The notes beneath the pieces are model-generated. The model saw nothing but the letters and a program-made list of their open reading frames with translations, was not told the origin of the DNA and did no database searches. A stretch of 64,000 nt of DNA, taken from the NCBI GenBank assembly GCA_950097015.1, contig CATNEN010000039.1, positions 14,292,501 through 14,356,500 of the forward strand, in the 5' to 3' direction. This stretch comes from Macrostomum hystrix. Its lineage: Eukaryota > Platyhelminthes > Macrostomidae. The position numbers were made by a program, and so were the translations under genes. Numbering within the stretch: position 1 is the stretch's first letter; each line of letters begins with the position of its first letter. Positions 46,485-56,996 of the stretch are shown here, one piece after another.

Positions 46485-47242
46485 TCAGGCCTGACGAATA
46501 CGAGCTACATTCTCGGTGCCGGGTGTGGGGCGCACTCTAACTAGTCATTCCCGGCAGGCCCGTAAGACGAATTTTTTTAAAAAATCTGTCGGTTAAATTT
46601 CATCTGCTAAACAGAAAATAAAATTCTTGAATGATAATATTTTTTTATCGTGAATTTAAAAACTTCTAAGAATAGAAATAATTGCAATATCCTAAATAGT
46701 GCAAAAGCTCAAAAACAACGAACAACTGAGAAAATATTATGCTGGGAAATACATACGGATATTATTATTTTAAAGTAGCATAAACAATATAAACATTATG
46801 TTGGGACACATTCGAGCAGCTCGATTTCCAATTTAGAAAAAAACGGATTTAAAGTTTCGAAACCCAGTTCCTCGCCATAAAGACACGGCGATGAAGTACA
46901 AATTAAATAACAAGTAACTACACTGTGTGGTTCTAGAATGCCCGCATCGACTGGCGCAGGTCGCTTGGCGATGTCATATAGTGTGGCCCCTCATTTCAGA
47001 GATTAGCGAAGTGTTTGTTTTTAGGGTGTTTGTTGCCATGGCAACGCAAAATCTCCGCTGTGCCAACAGAATTGCATATATTCGATAGGCCAAGATGTGT
47101 TAACGTTTTTTATACCAACCGCCTGCAGATATGATAATGAGGTGCAAAACTGCAAGCGTTTTAGAGTAAAAAAATGCCAATCCGTGTTGCGATCGGTTAA
47201 GATTCATTCACACGTTCGTGAACCCACTGAGCCGCACCCTGG
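46485..47242. other. Single-copy DNA left of the LINE insertion
   Basis: AT-rich until about 46900. Contains the perfect palindrome GTTGCCATGGCAAC at 47032-47045 and ends in the target-site duplication GAGCCGCACCCTGG (47229-47242). Confidence 0.6.
47032..47045. promoter_or_regulatory. X-box (RFX-type) motif
   Basis: GTTGCCATGGCAAC is a perfect 14-bp palindrome that fits the RFX consensus GTNRCC-NN-RGYAAC. RFX sites typically lie just upstream of ciliary genes. No such gene is recognised here, so the function is inference from the motif alone. Confidence 0.45.
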
Positions 47243-47764
47243 GGGGCAAAGGCAACCTAAACCGAGGGAATCTGTGACGGTTACCAGCTTTTCGCTTTCG
47301 TTTTTTTCGCGAAGAAGGGTTTCCCCCTTCTTCCCTTTCGCTTTTGCTGGTGACGGACGGTTTCCCCCCTGCTGTTTTTTTTTGCAGGGTAGGTGGCTGC
47401 TAAGCGTCTGACTGCTGACTAAGCGTCAGTCGCCCATCGACAGCCTGTGTTGCAACTGGTACCACACGGGTTCACGAGCGCTGGCCCAGTAGGGGAGGGT
47501 GAGCGGTGCCGGCTGTCAACCCGACCTGGCACCGTTATCCCAAACCTGCCACCAGCCCCCGCCCCTGATTTTGCAGAGTGTGGACTGGGGGCCGCCCGAG
47601 CCTCGCAAGGGAGCAATCCCTACCGAAAGACGGCAACCCAAAGCCCAATGCTGTTTACCGCGGCGGAGGGTAGCTTCCTCGGAAGCTGGCTAGGGGTTTA
47701 TCTAGCCCCCGACCGGTTACCCACCCATTTTTCTATATTTTTCGCCTCACCTTTCCAGCGCTGC

Positions 47765-48700
47765 ATGAGTACTACAACAAATCCTGACTCGGCTCGGGAG
47801 CCGTCAATTCCCGCGGACGGGGGTCCGTCTATCCCCCAACCCTCCAACCCGGAGGAAAACCCAACTGCCGCGAACACCGCGGTAAACTCTCAGCTCCAAC
47901 CCGGAGCACTCAACTCCACCCCCCTACGGGGTGAGCCCACCGTCGAAGACTACCGCCTCGTCACCCACCGACGGCCGAATAGGCCCAACGTGAAAAACTC
48001 GGAGCGGAAGAGGCAGCAGCCGGATGACCGCACCGCCACCCCCCTTGACCCGAAAAGAACAAAGGGCAAAGAGACCACCGGCTCGTACGCCAAGGTTGCG
48101 GCCGAGCCGAAGTTTAAAATCTGCATCCGCGCCGAAAGCGGAACGCTGAGCGAGACCCAGACGACAGCTGCCACCAACAAGATCGACAGCTTCCTCTGGG
48201 ACAATGACACACTCGACATTCAGATCGAGTCGATTCGCTACGCCAACGGCAATATCATCCTCACCTTTAAGGACGAGGCTTACCTGGAGAAGGCGCTCGC
48301 CTGCCTCCAGTGTATCGAGTGGGACCTCGACGACTTGGCCCTTCCCAAGATCGTCGTTGAGCGAGCCCGCCCCCCGCCACCGTGCAAGCGTTACCGAGCC
48401 TTCTACTCGGGCCCGAGAACTATCGAGGAGATCCGTGCGCGACTCCTCAGCAAACACCCCGACCTACCGCAGGACGGAATCCGGGCCTTCAAGGAGGTCC
48501 CCGCCAAGGATGCAGCCGGCAAGACGCTCTACATGGGACTGTCTGCCGAATGGGAGGCCGCCCTGCAGAGGAGCGAGTTCGCCGTCTACATGGGAGCGTG
48601 GAAGGTCGTTTTCCACATCCTGTCCAGGCGCAGGCACACCGGCGGCGAGCGACGCCGAGGGGAATCCGAGAGCTCGGATGGCTCAGAGAACGATGCGTAA
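47765..48700 (+). CDS. LINE ORF1 protein
   Basis: 311 residues from the ATG at 47765. An in-frame ATG at 47648 and an open stretch further upstream also exist. I prefer 47765 because composition becomes protein-like there (Ser/Pro/Asn-rich disordered start). The N-terminal third is low complexity, and a basic patch ([21 protein letters not shown]) follows. The C-terminal half (from about [11 protein letters not shown] to [14 protein letters not shown]) is a folded region resembling the RRM-like/DUF4780-type domains in ORF1 of related elements. I see no CCHC zinc knuckle. By analogy it binds the element RNA. Confidence 0.85.
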   Translation: MSTTTNPDSAREPSIPADGGPSIPQPSNPEENPTAANTAVNSQLQPGALNSTPLRGEPTVEDYRLVTHRRPNRPNVKNSERKRQQPDDRTATPLDPKRTKGKETTGSYAKVAAEPKFKICIRAESGTLSETQTTAATNKIDSFLWDNDTLDIQIESIRYANGNIILTFKDEAYLEKALACLQCIEWDLDDLALPKIVVERARPPPPCKRYRAFYSGPRTIEEIRARLLSKHPDLPQDGIRAFKEVPAKDAAGKTLYMGLSAEWEAALQRSEFAVYMGAWKVVFHILSRRRHTGGERRRGESESSDGSENDA

Positions 48701-48730
48701 GCATGTTCTCAGCATCATGCCATCTGAAAC

Positions 48731-51700
48731 ATGATGAGGCGTGATCGTCTGAGGGCGGGTCCCACGGGCCAGCCCAGTGATGATCTTTCAACACGCAATA
48801 CTACCAGTAATACACTTTCTTCGCTTACTGGTAACGCGCTAAATCTGCACATTGTCCAGATCAACCTGCATCATGCAACTGCAGCCTCAAATAATCTAAC
48901 CGGCGTCTTCGATGGAAAAGACGTTGATATCTACCTCATTCAGGAACCATATACCCGCAGAGGCAAGCCGGCCTGTTTGCCAAACGGGTACCAAACCCTT
49001 TATTATTGTACCGATGAAACTCCTAGGGCTATTGCCCTCGTGAAAAGTGACATACCAGTCACCATGATGCCCATGTACTGCTCTAAGGACATATGTACCT
49101 TCGCTGCTTTCGACGTAATTCTGGCGTCTGCCTACCTAGACATCCAGGAGGAGGTCCCGCCACCACGCTTGCAAGAGCTGGCTGACTTCTGCAACCTGGA
49201 GAACAGGAAGCTCATCATTAGCTGTGATGCCAATGCCCACAACACTGCATGGTCCAGCAGTGACACAAACAGGAGAGGTGACCTGCTCATTGATTTCATT
49301 AACGCCTCTACCATGCATATCTGCAACAGAGGCAGAAAGCCCACCTTTGTTATTTCTAACAGACGTGATGTTATAGACCTAACCTTGGCCTCTAGTAACG
49401 CCCTGAACCATGTCCAGAACTGGATGGTCAGGGACGACATACCCTCGCTCTCGGATCACTCGTACATTCAGTACCGAATCTCCGCCGAAGGATCCCGCCT
49501 GCCCTGCGCCGACCGCCCCAACCTGAAGAAGGCTGATTGGCCCGGGTTCCGCAGAGACCTAAGCAACCTCCTGGCCGAGGCAACCGAGGCCCTGCAGGGA
49601 ACTGATCTGCCCAGCATCGAAAACCGCTGCAATACTCTCACTAACCTGTTACATACCGCCATTCGTGAAAACGCCCCCAAGGTAAAGCACAGGAAGAAAT
49701 ATTCGCCCTGGTGGAACCCCGAGCTCACCCGCTTGAAAAAGACCTCGCGCCGGCTGCAACGCCTTGCGCACAGCAGCAACACCCCGGTGGACTGGGAGAA
49801 CTACCACTCTGCCCTAAGGATCTACAAAAGCAGCATCCAACGGGCGAAGAAGAACACCTGGAAGGCCTACTGTGCCAGCCTGGAGGGTCAGCACCCTACG
49901 GCACGGCTGATCAGGTCACTCAGGCACGACAACCTCGCTCAGTGCAACTCTCTCCTGCATCTGGACGGTAACTACACCAGCACCGCAGAAGAATCCTTAA
50001 ATCTGTTATTCTCTACCTGTTTTCCACAGGTTGAAAACCCCGAAAATGTGGTGAACGACCACAGACCACAGGATCGCGACCTCTTTCAGCAATGCGCCTC
50101 GCCGAGCCTGCTGAGGCTAGCGGCTGACTCCTTCAAGCCTTTTAAGGCCCCAGGCCCGGACAAGATCAGCCCCTGTATCCTACAGGAGGCGCTTAAACTT
50201 CAGAGTTTCTCTGAAGCTCTCTCAAAATTGATCATTGACTGTTTTGTTACAGGCTACATACCTACCACCTGGAGAACCTCCAGGGTTGTCTTCATCCCCA
50301 AACCTGCGAAGGGCGACTATACCAACGTGAAATCTTTCCGCCCCATTAGCCTCACCTCCTTCTGCGTCAAGCTGATGGAAAGGCTCATTCTATGGAGGCT
50401 CCGAGACTGCGACCTGCGGTCAGCCCCCATTAGTAAGTACCAGTTCGCTTTCCAACCTGGTAAAACTACCGAGCACGCGCTCCATGTTATTACTTCTGCT
50501 ATTGAGAAAGCCATCCTTAGCAAGCAACTCGCTCTCGGGCTGTTTGTTGATATCGAAGGGGCCTTTGACAACGTCAACTTTGGCTCCTTCAGAGATACCC
50601 TTTCAGACAGAGGCGTCAGACCCAGCATAACTCGCTGGATCGACTTCATGATCCGCAACAGATCCGTTACCTCCACGCTCATGAACATCACCTGCACCCG
50701 CGCAGTGATGAAAGGTGGCGCCCAGGGCGGTGTGCTTACCCCGCTGCTCTGGAACCTCGTCATGGACGAGCTCCTGACGGCTGATGTACCTAGCAGTGTC
50801 ACCAGGGCCGGCTATGCCGATGACGTCGCCGCGGTGGTCAGCGGGCCAGACACCAGCACCCTGCGTAACCTGCTACAGCAATTCGCCAACAAGGCAGGAA
50901 ACTGGGCCACCCAGCATGGCCTCAAAATCAGCGTCACCAAGACGGTAGCAATTGTCTTCACTCGTAAGCGTAAGTGGGACATGCAAAACCTCACCATGTA
51001 TGGTAGGAACATCCCTTTCGAAAAGGAAACCAAGTACCTAGGTGTAACGCTCACGCACGATCTGCGCTGGACAAAACACCTTGGAAACATCATCGGACGA
51101 GCAAAACGCTGCTTCGCCCAAGTTCGTAGGGCCATTGGACCGACCTGGGGCCTCACCCCGAGAACGGTCCGCTGGATCTACACCGGTATCATTAGACCGA
51201 GTATTACGTATGCGAGCCTCATCTGGTCCAGCGTACTGGAACAGAAAACCGCCCGCGACCGACTCTACCAGCTGCAGGGCAGCATCTGCCGTGCCATTGC
51301 AGGTGCGTACCCCTCCACCCCATACGAGGGCCTTAATACTATCTTAAACATGCCTCCGCTCTATTTGTTTATTAGGGCGGAGGCTATGAAGTGCGCCTAC
51401 CGGCTTATCTGCGATAAATCCATTAAGAATACGCCAACCGGATTTATTCCTGACAAATCTCTCATTCCGCATCTGGACTATGTCCGCCGTGACCTTGCAC
51501 ACATCCACATCGACCCCAACGATGTGGATAGCCAGCCTCCCTCCCTCATCCTCAGGAGGGGTTTTAGCGCCGTCATCCCTGACCGTGGTAGCACTCAGCT
51601 GGACGTCGGCGTAAACCAGCGCAGCCAGGGTATCCACTGCTTTACCGATGGCTCGCTGAGCAACGGCCTAGCCGGAGCAGGCATTGCCATCTTCCATGAG

Positions 51701-52534
51701 GGTAAGGCGCTCCTTCAGGAGAGCCTTCACCTTGGTGAGAACACGTCGGTCTTCCAAGCCGAAATCTACGCCATTAACCAATGCGCCAAACACCTCCTCA
51801 ATGCCAACGTCAGCAGATTCAACATCTGCATCTATTCTGACAGTCAAGCCGCCCTCAAGGCTCTGTCTGCCGTCAAACTCTCCACTCGGACGGTCTCTGA
51901 CTGCCACCGAGACCTGCAGTCACTCGCGGTCCTTAACAGGATCAGCCTAATCTGGATCCCAGGCCACAGCAACATCCTTGGCAACGAACTCGCGGACAAA
52001 CTCGCCAAGGATGGCAGCAACCCGGACAACAACCACCGCCCGATCAGGGTACCGGTACCTAAATCCCTCATCAACCGCACTGTTGACAGGTGGCTAAATC
52101 AGCAACACCAGCTCCACTGGAGTAGCTGCACCGACTATAGGCAGACCCGTATGGCCATGCCGATCATTAACCGAAAAGTCTCTGACTTTTTGATTTCACT
52201 TAATAGAACTGACCTCAGGGAGATGTGCATGGTCATCACGGGCCATGGCTTCTTCCAGAGACACATTTCGCTACAAACTGGCTGCTCCCCCACCTGTCCC
52301 TTCTGTGGCATAGGTAAAGAAACCGCTGCGCATCACGTGACATTCTGCCCCTACTTCGATAAGGCGCGCAACTGGCACCTCGGCCACCCGCAAGGGATGG
52401 ACGAACTGACCACTCCGGACAACATCCGAGACCTTCGCGCCTTCGTCCGTGACACCGGCCGGATGAAGGTCGCCGACGCCTCCCCGGCGAACCTGCCGAC
52501 TGCTGGCGTGGGGTGGGCGCACCCCCAAGGCTGA
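48731..52534 (+). CDS. LINE ORF2 polyprotein: endonuclease, reverse transcriptase, RNase H
   Basis: 1267 residues, starting 30 bp after the ORF1 stop. Apurinic-type endonuclease at about 38-250: QINLHH, QEPY, SCDANAHNTAW, the closing SDHSYI. Reverse transcriptase from about 470: APGPDKISPCI, FRPISLTSFCVKLMERLI, FVDIEGAFDNV, GGAQGGVLTPLLWN, catalytic YADD at about 695-698, KYLGVTLTHDLRW. RNase H at about 968-1105: FTDGS, FQAEIYAI, YSDSQAAL, WIPGHSNILGNELADKLA, with all acidic residues and the His present. A C-terminal CPTCPFCGIG...HHVTFC Cys/His motif lies near 1185-1205. No stop or frameshift interrupts it. In the family this enzyme nicks the target and primes reverse transcription from it. 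Confidence 0.97.
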   Translation: MMRRDRLRAGPTGQPSDDLSTRNTTSNTLSSLTGNALNLHIVQINLHHATAASNNLTGVFDGKDVDIYLIQEPYTRRGKPACLPNGYQTLYYCTDETPRAIALVKSDIPVTMMPMYCSKDICTFAAFDVILASAYLDIQEEVPPPRLQELADFCNLENRKLIISCDANAHNTAWSSSDTNRRGDLLIDFINASTMHICNRGRKPTFVISNRRDVIDLTLASSNALNHVQNWMVRDDIPSLSDHSYIQYRISAEGSRLPCADRPNLKKADWPGFRRDLSNLLAEATEALQGTDLPSIENRCNTLTNLLHTAIRENAPKVKHRKKYSPWWNPELTRLKKTSRRLQRLAHSSNTPVDWENYHSALRIYKSSIQRAKKNTWKAYCASLEGQHPTARLIRSLRHDNLAQCNSLLHLDGNYTSTAEESLNLLFSTCFPQVENPENVVNDHRPQDRDLFQQCASPSLLRLAADSFKPFKAPGPDKISPCILQEALKLQSFSEALSKLIIDCFVTGYIPTTWRTSRVVFIPKPAKGDYTNVKSFRPISLTSFCVKLMERLILWRLRDCDLRSAPISKYQFAFQPGKTTEHALHVITSAIEKAILSKQLALGLFVDIEGAFDNVNFGSFRDTLSDRGVRPSITRWIDFMIRNRSVTSTLMNITCTRAVMKGGAQGGVLTPLLWNLVMDELLTADVPSSVTRAGYADDVAAVVSGPDTSTLRNLLQQFANKAGNWATQHGLKISVTKTVAIVFTRKRKWDMQNLTMYGRNIPFEKETKYLGVTLTHDLRWTKHLGNIIGRAKRCFAQVRRAIGPTWGLTPRTVRWIYTGIIRPSITYASLIWSSVLEQKTARDRLYQLQGSICRAIAGAYPSTPYEGLNTILNMPPLYLFIRAEAMKCAYRLICDKSIKNTPTGFIPDKSLIPHLDYVRRDLAHIHIDPNDVDSQPPSLILRRGFSAVIPDRGSTQLDVGVNQRSQGIHCFTDGSLSNGLAGAGIAIFHEGKALLQESLHLGENTSVFQAEIYAINQCAKHLLNANVSRFNICIYSDSQAALKALSAVKLSTRTVSDCHRDLQSLAVLNRISLIWIPGHSNILGNELADKLAKDGSNPDNNHRPIRVPVPKSLINRTVDRWLNQQHQLHWSSCTDYRQTRMAMPIINRKVSDFLISLNRTDLREMCMVITGHGFFQRHISLQTGCSPTCPFCGIGKETAAHHVTFCPYFDKARNWHLGHPQGMDELTTPDNIRDLRAFVRDTGRMKVADASPANLPTAGVGWAHPQG

Positions 52535-52638
52535 GGCCACCTTCCTTTTACCTTGGGGTTGCGATAGGGGCCTCGCGGCCTATTCGCGGCGTCTCGCCCC
52601 CCGCCAGTAGTAAGTAGTAAGTAAGAGCCGCACCCTGG

Positions 52639-53092
52639 CCAAGAATAAAGACATTGGCCTTGGCCTTCTTGACTTCGTGCCTAGCAAGTGCCGCGTCGTG
52701 CCAAGCCCATGGCTATGAACATGGACTGTGACTAACGTCTCGCAAGCCAGTTTGTGCTTCCGAGTCGAAAGGTTAACAAGGTTCTTCAAAACTCTGGGTC
52801 TGCATATGACGTGGTATGCTGCCACGAATATCCGATTCCAGCGAAGAAATTGTTTGGCTGGTAAATAGCTTGCATATCCAACCCAGAACGAGTTGCATTG
52901 CATTGTATATCGTCGTCCCGCTATATTCCTCATGCACATAAATAAAGAATTTTTCAGCTGAACTTTAAATCCAATCAATGAGCGGGTGAAAAAATTTATT
53001 CATGTCTTAAGACTAACGTCATGACTTATCGGACTGGATAAAACTGCTCAGCTCAGCCAAGCCAAGTGTTTCGAGTTTGTAGACACAAGACA
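52639..53092. other. Single-copy DNA right of the LINE insertion
   Basis: The first 80 bp continue a possible open frame across the pre-insertion site (GLGLLDFVPSKCRVV, stop at 52716-52718). The rest has no supported feature. Confidence 0.35.
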
Positions 53093-53103
53093 ATAGACAG
53101 GAC

Positions 53104-53492
53104 TTACTTTACTTATTTGCAGGGGGCGGCAGCTCTGCAGTGCCCCTAACCCAGGCACGCACACACACAGAGCAGACCAAACCAGGGTAGGACTTAGATG
53201 CCTGAAGGGTAGGGACGGTACACACTGGTGCACACCCGCCCCATCCCCATACAACGCCCCACACCCGGCCCAACGCACAAACACAAACATAAACAAGCAG
53301 GCATGCAGAAGGCAGGGGTTAAGCTATTTTAAATTAGCTTTGGTTACACAGAATAAGGTGCATCTCCGCAAGTCACTACTTCGCAAACCTCCAACTAAGC
53401 GCCGAAATCATCGTGACTTGGAGGGAGGAACGAACCAGCGACCATTGGAAAGTGAGACAGCGACACTAGCCGCTGACCCACTCACCCCCCTC
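53104..53492 (-). mobile_element. SINE family II, second copy, with target-site duplication
   Basis: Reverse-complement copy of the element at 32384: head GAGTGGGTCAGCGGCTAGTG, then GCTGGTTCGTTCC. The tail end near 53104 reads, on its own strand, CTGCAAATAAGTAAAGTAA. It is flanked by ATAGACAGGAC at 53093-53103 and 53493-53503. About 200 bp shorter than the first copy, the difference being in the body. Confidence 0.88.
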
Positions 53493-53607
53493 ATAGACAG
53501 GACAGGACCATTGGCTCATTAACAGCTTAGCCAAGTCACTGAGCGTAATTAAGCTATTTCTGACCACAAGACATCAGTAAATAAGAGCTGCGAGTCTGAG
53601 AGCACGC

Positions 53608-56044
53608 ATGGCTCATGGCCAAGCACCTGACGGAGGCTGGGGCTGGATTGTTCTGCTCGGGGCGCACTGCATGCACTTGTTAGCCGGTGGTCTCGACAGG
53701 GCCTCCGGGGTTTTCTACCGAGAACTTCTCAAGGAGCTGCATCAGTCGTCCGCCTCTACTGCCGGATTCAGTGCTCTGCTGTTCTCATCCAGGTTTATGA
53801 GTGGTACGTGAGACAGTTCACGAGACAGTTCATGAGACAGTACATGAGACAGTTCACGAGAAAGTACATGAGACAGTACATGAGAAAGTTCATTAGACAG
53901 TTCATGAGACAGTTCATGAGACAGTTCATGAGACAGTTCATGAGATACCTCGTCAGACAGCAGTTCAGGAGACATACACGAGACTCCTCGCGAGACAGTT
54001 CATGACACAGTCAGTTCATGAGACACTTCATCAGATAGTTCGTGCGTCACCTCGTGAGACAGTCCGTGTAACAGTTTCTCATTGGAAACCGAAACATTTA
54101 ATGTTTAAATAAAAAATGCTACTTTAGCGAACGACAATTGCATTTACAGGTCCGTTTACCGGCGTTCTGTGCAAATACTTCAGCTGCCGCAAGGTCATGA
54201 TGGCTGGTGGTGTCATCTCATTTCTCGGCCTTTTTCTCAGCTCGTTCTGTCGGAGCCTTGCGCTTATCTATCTGACCCTCGGCTTCATGACGGGACTCGG
54301 AAACGGACTGGCCTACACCTCAGGCCTGCTGGCCGTAAACGACTACTTCAGCCGCCGCAAGGCCACCGCTCTCGGTCTAGCGTCTGCGGGCACCGGAGTC
54401 GGCAGCTTCGTGCTGCCCCTACTCACTCAGTATCTCATCCAGGAGTACTCATTCCGCGGCTGCATGCTCATCCTGAGCGGACTGTCGCTCAACCTGATCG
54501 TGTGCGGATCGCTGCTGTACCCGCTGCCTGCGGCTCAGGAAAATGCTGGAGCAGTTACACTGGACGACAACAATTTTGCTGAGGATGAGGCTAGAAAAGG
54601 TCCTCTGCTGGATGCTCCAAAGTGTGATCCGGCAGCTGCAACGGCTGAAATACCTAAGAACGGTTGTCGCGAGACAACTGGGGAGTCACTTCTGGGCCAA
54701 TCGATGACTTCAGTGAAAAGTCTCGATTCAAGAGTATCCGCAGACGGTGCATGCAGTCAAGTTTGCTCTGAGCTTTGGTCCAACTTTGACCTGAAGCTGT
54801 TTCTCGATCCCTGCTTTTCTTTACTGGCTTTGGCGACTGTCTTCATCTCCTCAGGGTTCAAGTCGGTGGCCGTGATCTTGCCACACCATGCACAGCTCAG
54901 GGGCCTTAACGCCATGACCTCGGTTCTGCTCATCTCCGTTGCTGGTAAGACTATTTCGAACGCATGTTCCTACAAATCTGGCATCCTTCTGGTTTGGAAG
55001 CCGAAAATGTATTATCCGAGATCAGCGCCATGAAACGGTCTTAATAAAATAGTGAATTCCTGACGCTGCAGTCGTTGGTTTTAGTGAGGTGATAATGAAG
55101 CTACGATTGCTACTTAGACAAGGTGAGATAATATAGCCTTATCTTCTCTGATACGCTCGTACTGGCTGTCAGCTCTTGTTCGGACACCGCGGCCTAATTT
55201 AAACTAAAATTTCGCCCAGCGGCCAGAAAATTAAAGCCATACAATTTGCACAACTATTTGTTAAGAGCTAAGCCAAAACAATGTCCCAGTAATCTGACGG
55301 TGTACTTGGCTACAGGATGCTTGTTATAGCTTCGTGTCCTTAGTGTCCTTGAGAGAGAAGCATAATTTATTTGGTACTGCAGTTCACCCAGTTGCAAAAT
55401 GGATTCCTACTTCAGCTGGGATGGAAATCAGGGTGGGTCCTCAAAGTGAACAGCTGTACACAGCCTTTGCATACCCCGCGCTAAAGCTTATTCTAGAATT
55501 CAGAGCCGCTTTAATGTACCTGAAGAAGTCTGCCCTTGTCTGAGCCTTGGATAAATTTCACTTTTGTCCAGGTGCTTGCGACACGCTGTCCAGATTCTCC
55601 GTGGGCCTCCTATTCGACATTCCGCTTCTGGTGCCGCACCGCAGACGCATCTGGACGCTCGGCATGCTGCTGACCGCATCCAGCATCGCAGCCTTCGCAT
55701 TCATGCACAGCCTGGCACCGTTCGTTCTCGTTTCCGTGGCGTTCGGCCTCACCTCCGGCCTGTTCATGAGCCAGCTCTACTGTATGCTGATTGACTTGAT
55801 CGGGCGAGACCGCTCGCGCACGGGCCTCGGCCTGCTGATCCTGTGCTTCGGTGTCGGCGTGGCTATCGGTCCGCCGCTAGCCGGAGCTCTGAAGGACGTC
55901 ACCGGGTCCTATCAGCTGTCATTCTGTGTTCTCGGGCTGTCTACGTTCCTTGGCTTCATCTTTCTGTGCGCCCTGGACATTGCTCTGACCATTCGCAAGA
56001 GGCAGCGGGGAACGCAAAGCCGGAGTTTAACTGTGGCGATTTAA
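53608..56044 (+). CDS. SLC16 family transporter (monocarboxylate transporter-like), copy B
   Basis: Three exons: 53608-53803, 54150-54944 and 55572-56044. All are phase 1, giving 487 residues. The SLC16 signature DGGWGWIVLL starts at residue 8, just after the ATG. GVLCKYFSCRKVMMAGGVIS and the following spans match copy A closely, as does the third exon (RRRIWTLGMLLTASSIAAFA, then LGLLILCFGVGVAIGPPLAG). The cytosolic loop between the two six-span halves is shorter and less acidic than in copy A. The C-terminus after the last span is short and basic (RKRQRGTQSRS). Predicted plasma-membrane carrier of small organic solutes. The substrate is unknown. Intron 1 holds a 12-bp array. The same exon 3 exists as a broken copy at 44705. 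Confidence 0.94.
53808..54080. repeat. Minisatellite in intron 1 of SLC16 copy B, 12-bp unit
   Basis: About 20 imperfect copies of AGACAGTTCATG (variants TTCACG, TACATG). The array begins right at the donor: GTACGTGAGACAGTTCACG reads as the first units, so the splice donor is almost part of the repeat. Confidence 0.9.
54945..55571. other. Intron 2 of SLC16 copy B
   Basis: 627-bp intron without tandem repeats or recognisable mobile elements. Donor CTG|GTAAGA, acceptor TTGTCCAG. Confidence 0.7.
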
Positions 56045-56994
56045 ATTGGATGCAGCGAATGTTTGAACTGCGCTCTGCCACTCTTGTCAGCACTGGAGTT
56101 TAACATTCAACGCTGTACCTTGGCTGCTTTAAATCAAGTGTATCAACGCTCGACACTCGCTCCTTTGTCTGGTACACATTGTTTTGATTTAGTTTGAAAA
56201 TGTTAGACGCTTAGTTATATTATTTCTCAATATCGGCCCAGGTTTGCCCGTTAGCAATCATGATAGTACATATGTTTGTGAGTTCATCGACAATTGGAAA
56301 ATGGTGCGCAGCGAGGTTGGCACAGCGAATTTGACTTTAGACATTCTATAATTCTAGACTTCGACATTGTACATTAGAGAATAGAATTTAAAGTGTCCTC
56401 GAGTTTTCTGAGTCCAATGTCTAATGTCTAAACTGTATGGAAAGCATAAATTGCAGCTTTTACGGTCGCTACATCTGCGAAAGCTACCACAAATCTGACG
56501 ACAGTTCTGCGCTCTTGCTCTGTTTACAAGGTTTTCTGCTCTCTGCTTTTAAGACAGGTCTTGCGGTCGCTCTATACCATAAAAGTTAAGGTACAAGTTT
56601 GCCTGGTCGCCTAAAAGTTAAGCTGAGTTAGCTACTTCATAAGCTGACCGCTCATTAGGAAGTTAAGTTCATTGTTACATGTTAGAAAGACGCAGAACTC
56701 TGGGTTTAAAACTAGTTGAAAGCCAATTTTAAGCGTAGCGCAGTGAGAATGAGGCAAATATAAGATTTTCTAAAACAAAGTTCGTCCATTGTGAGCCATG
56801 CGAGACAGCTGCAATGTCGATATCCGAGTATGTGATATGCTGTCCAAAAACGGGAATAACTGACACAGTGAACGAATGGATTAACCCTATCGAACAAGCT
56901 TGGGGTCAAACGATAGATGAGCATTTGTTGAATTTAGAGCTCGAAAATCAAACCTACATCCATTTTTGAGCAATTAAAAAATAATGCATGGGGG
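56045..56994. other. 3' flank of SLC16 copy B, no further gene
   Basis: Single-copy DNA. No canonical AATAAA close behind the stop was seen. No ORF with family resemblance. Confidence 0.45.
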
Positions 56995-56996
56995 TA

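Larger units (their letters stand above)
47243..52624 (+). mobile_element. Full-length non-LTR retrotransposon (LINE, I/LOA-like)
   Basis: 5.38-kb element with two ORFs in the usual order (ORF1, then ORF2 with endonuclease, reverse transcriptase and RNase H) and a 3' tail of TAAG/TAGTAAG repeats. Flanked by the 14-bp direct repeat GAGCCGCACCCTGG at 47229-47242 and 52625-52638. The 5'UTR is about 520 bp up to the ORF1 start I prefer. An RNase H domain plus a C-terminal Cys/His motif places it in the broad I group (I, LOA, Ingi, Nimb relatives). The exact clade needs a tree. Both ORFs are open, so it may be active or very young. Confidence 0.95.
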
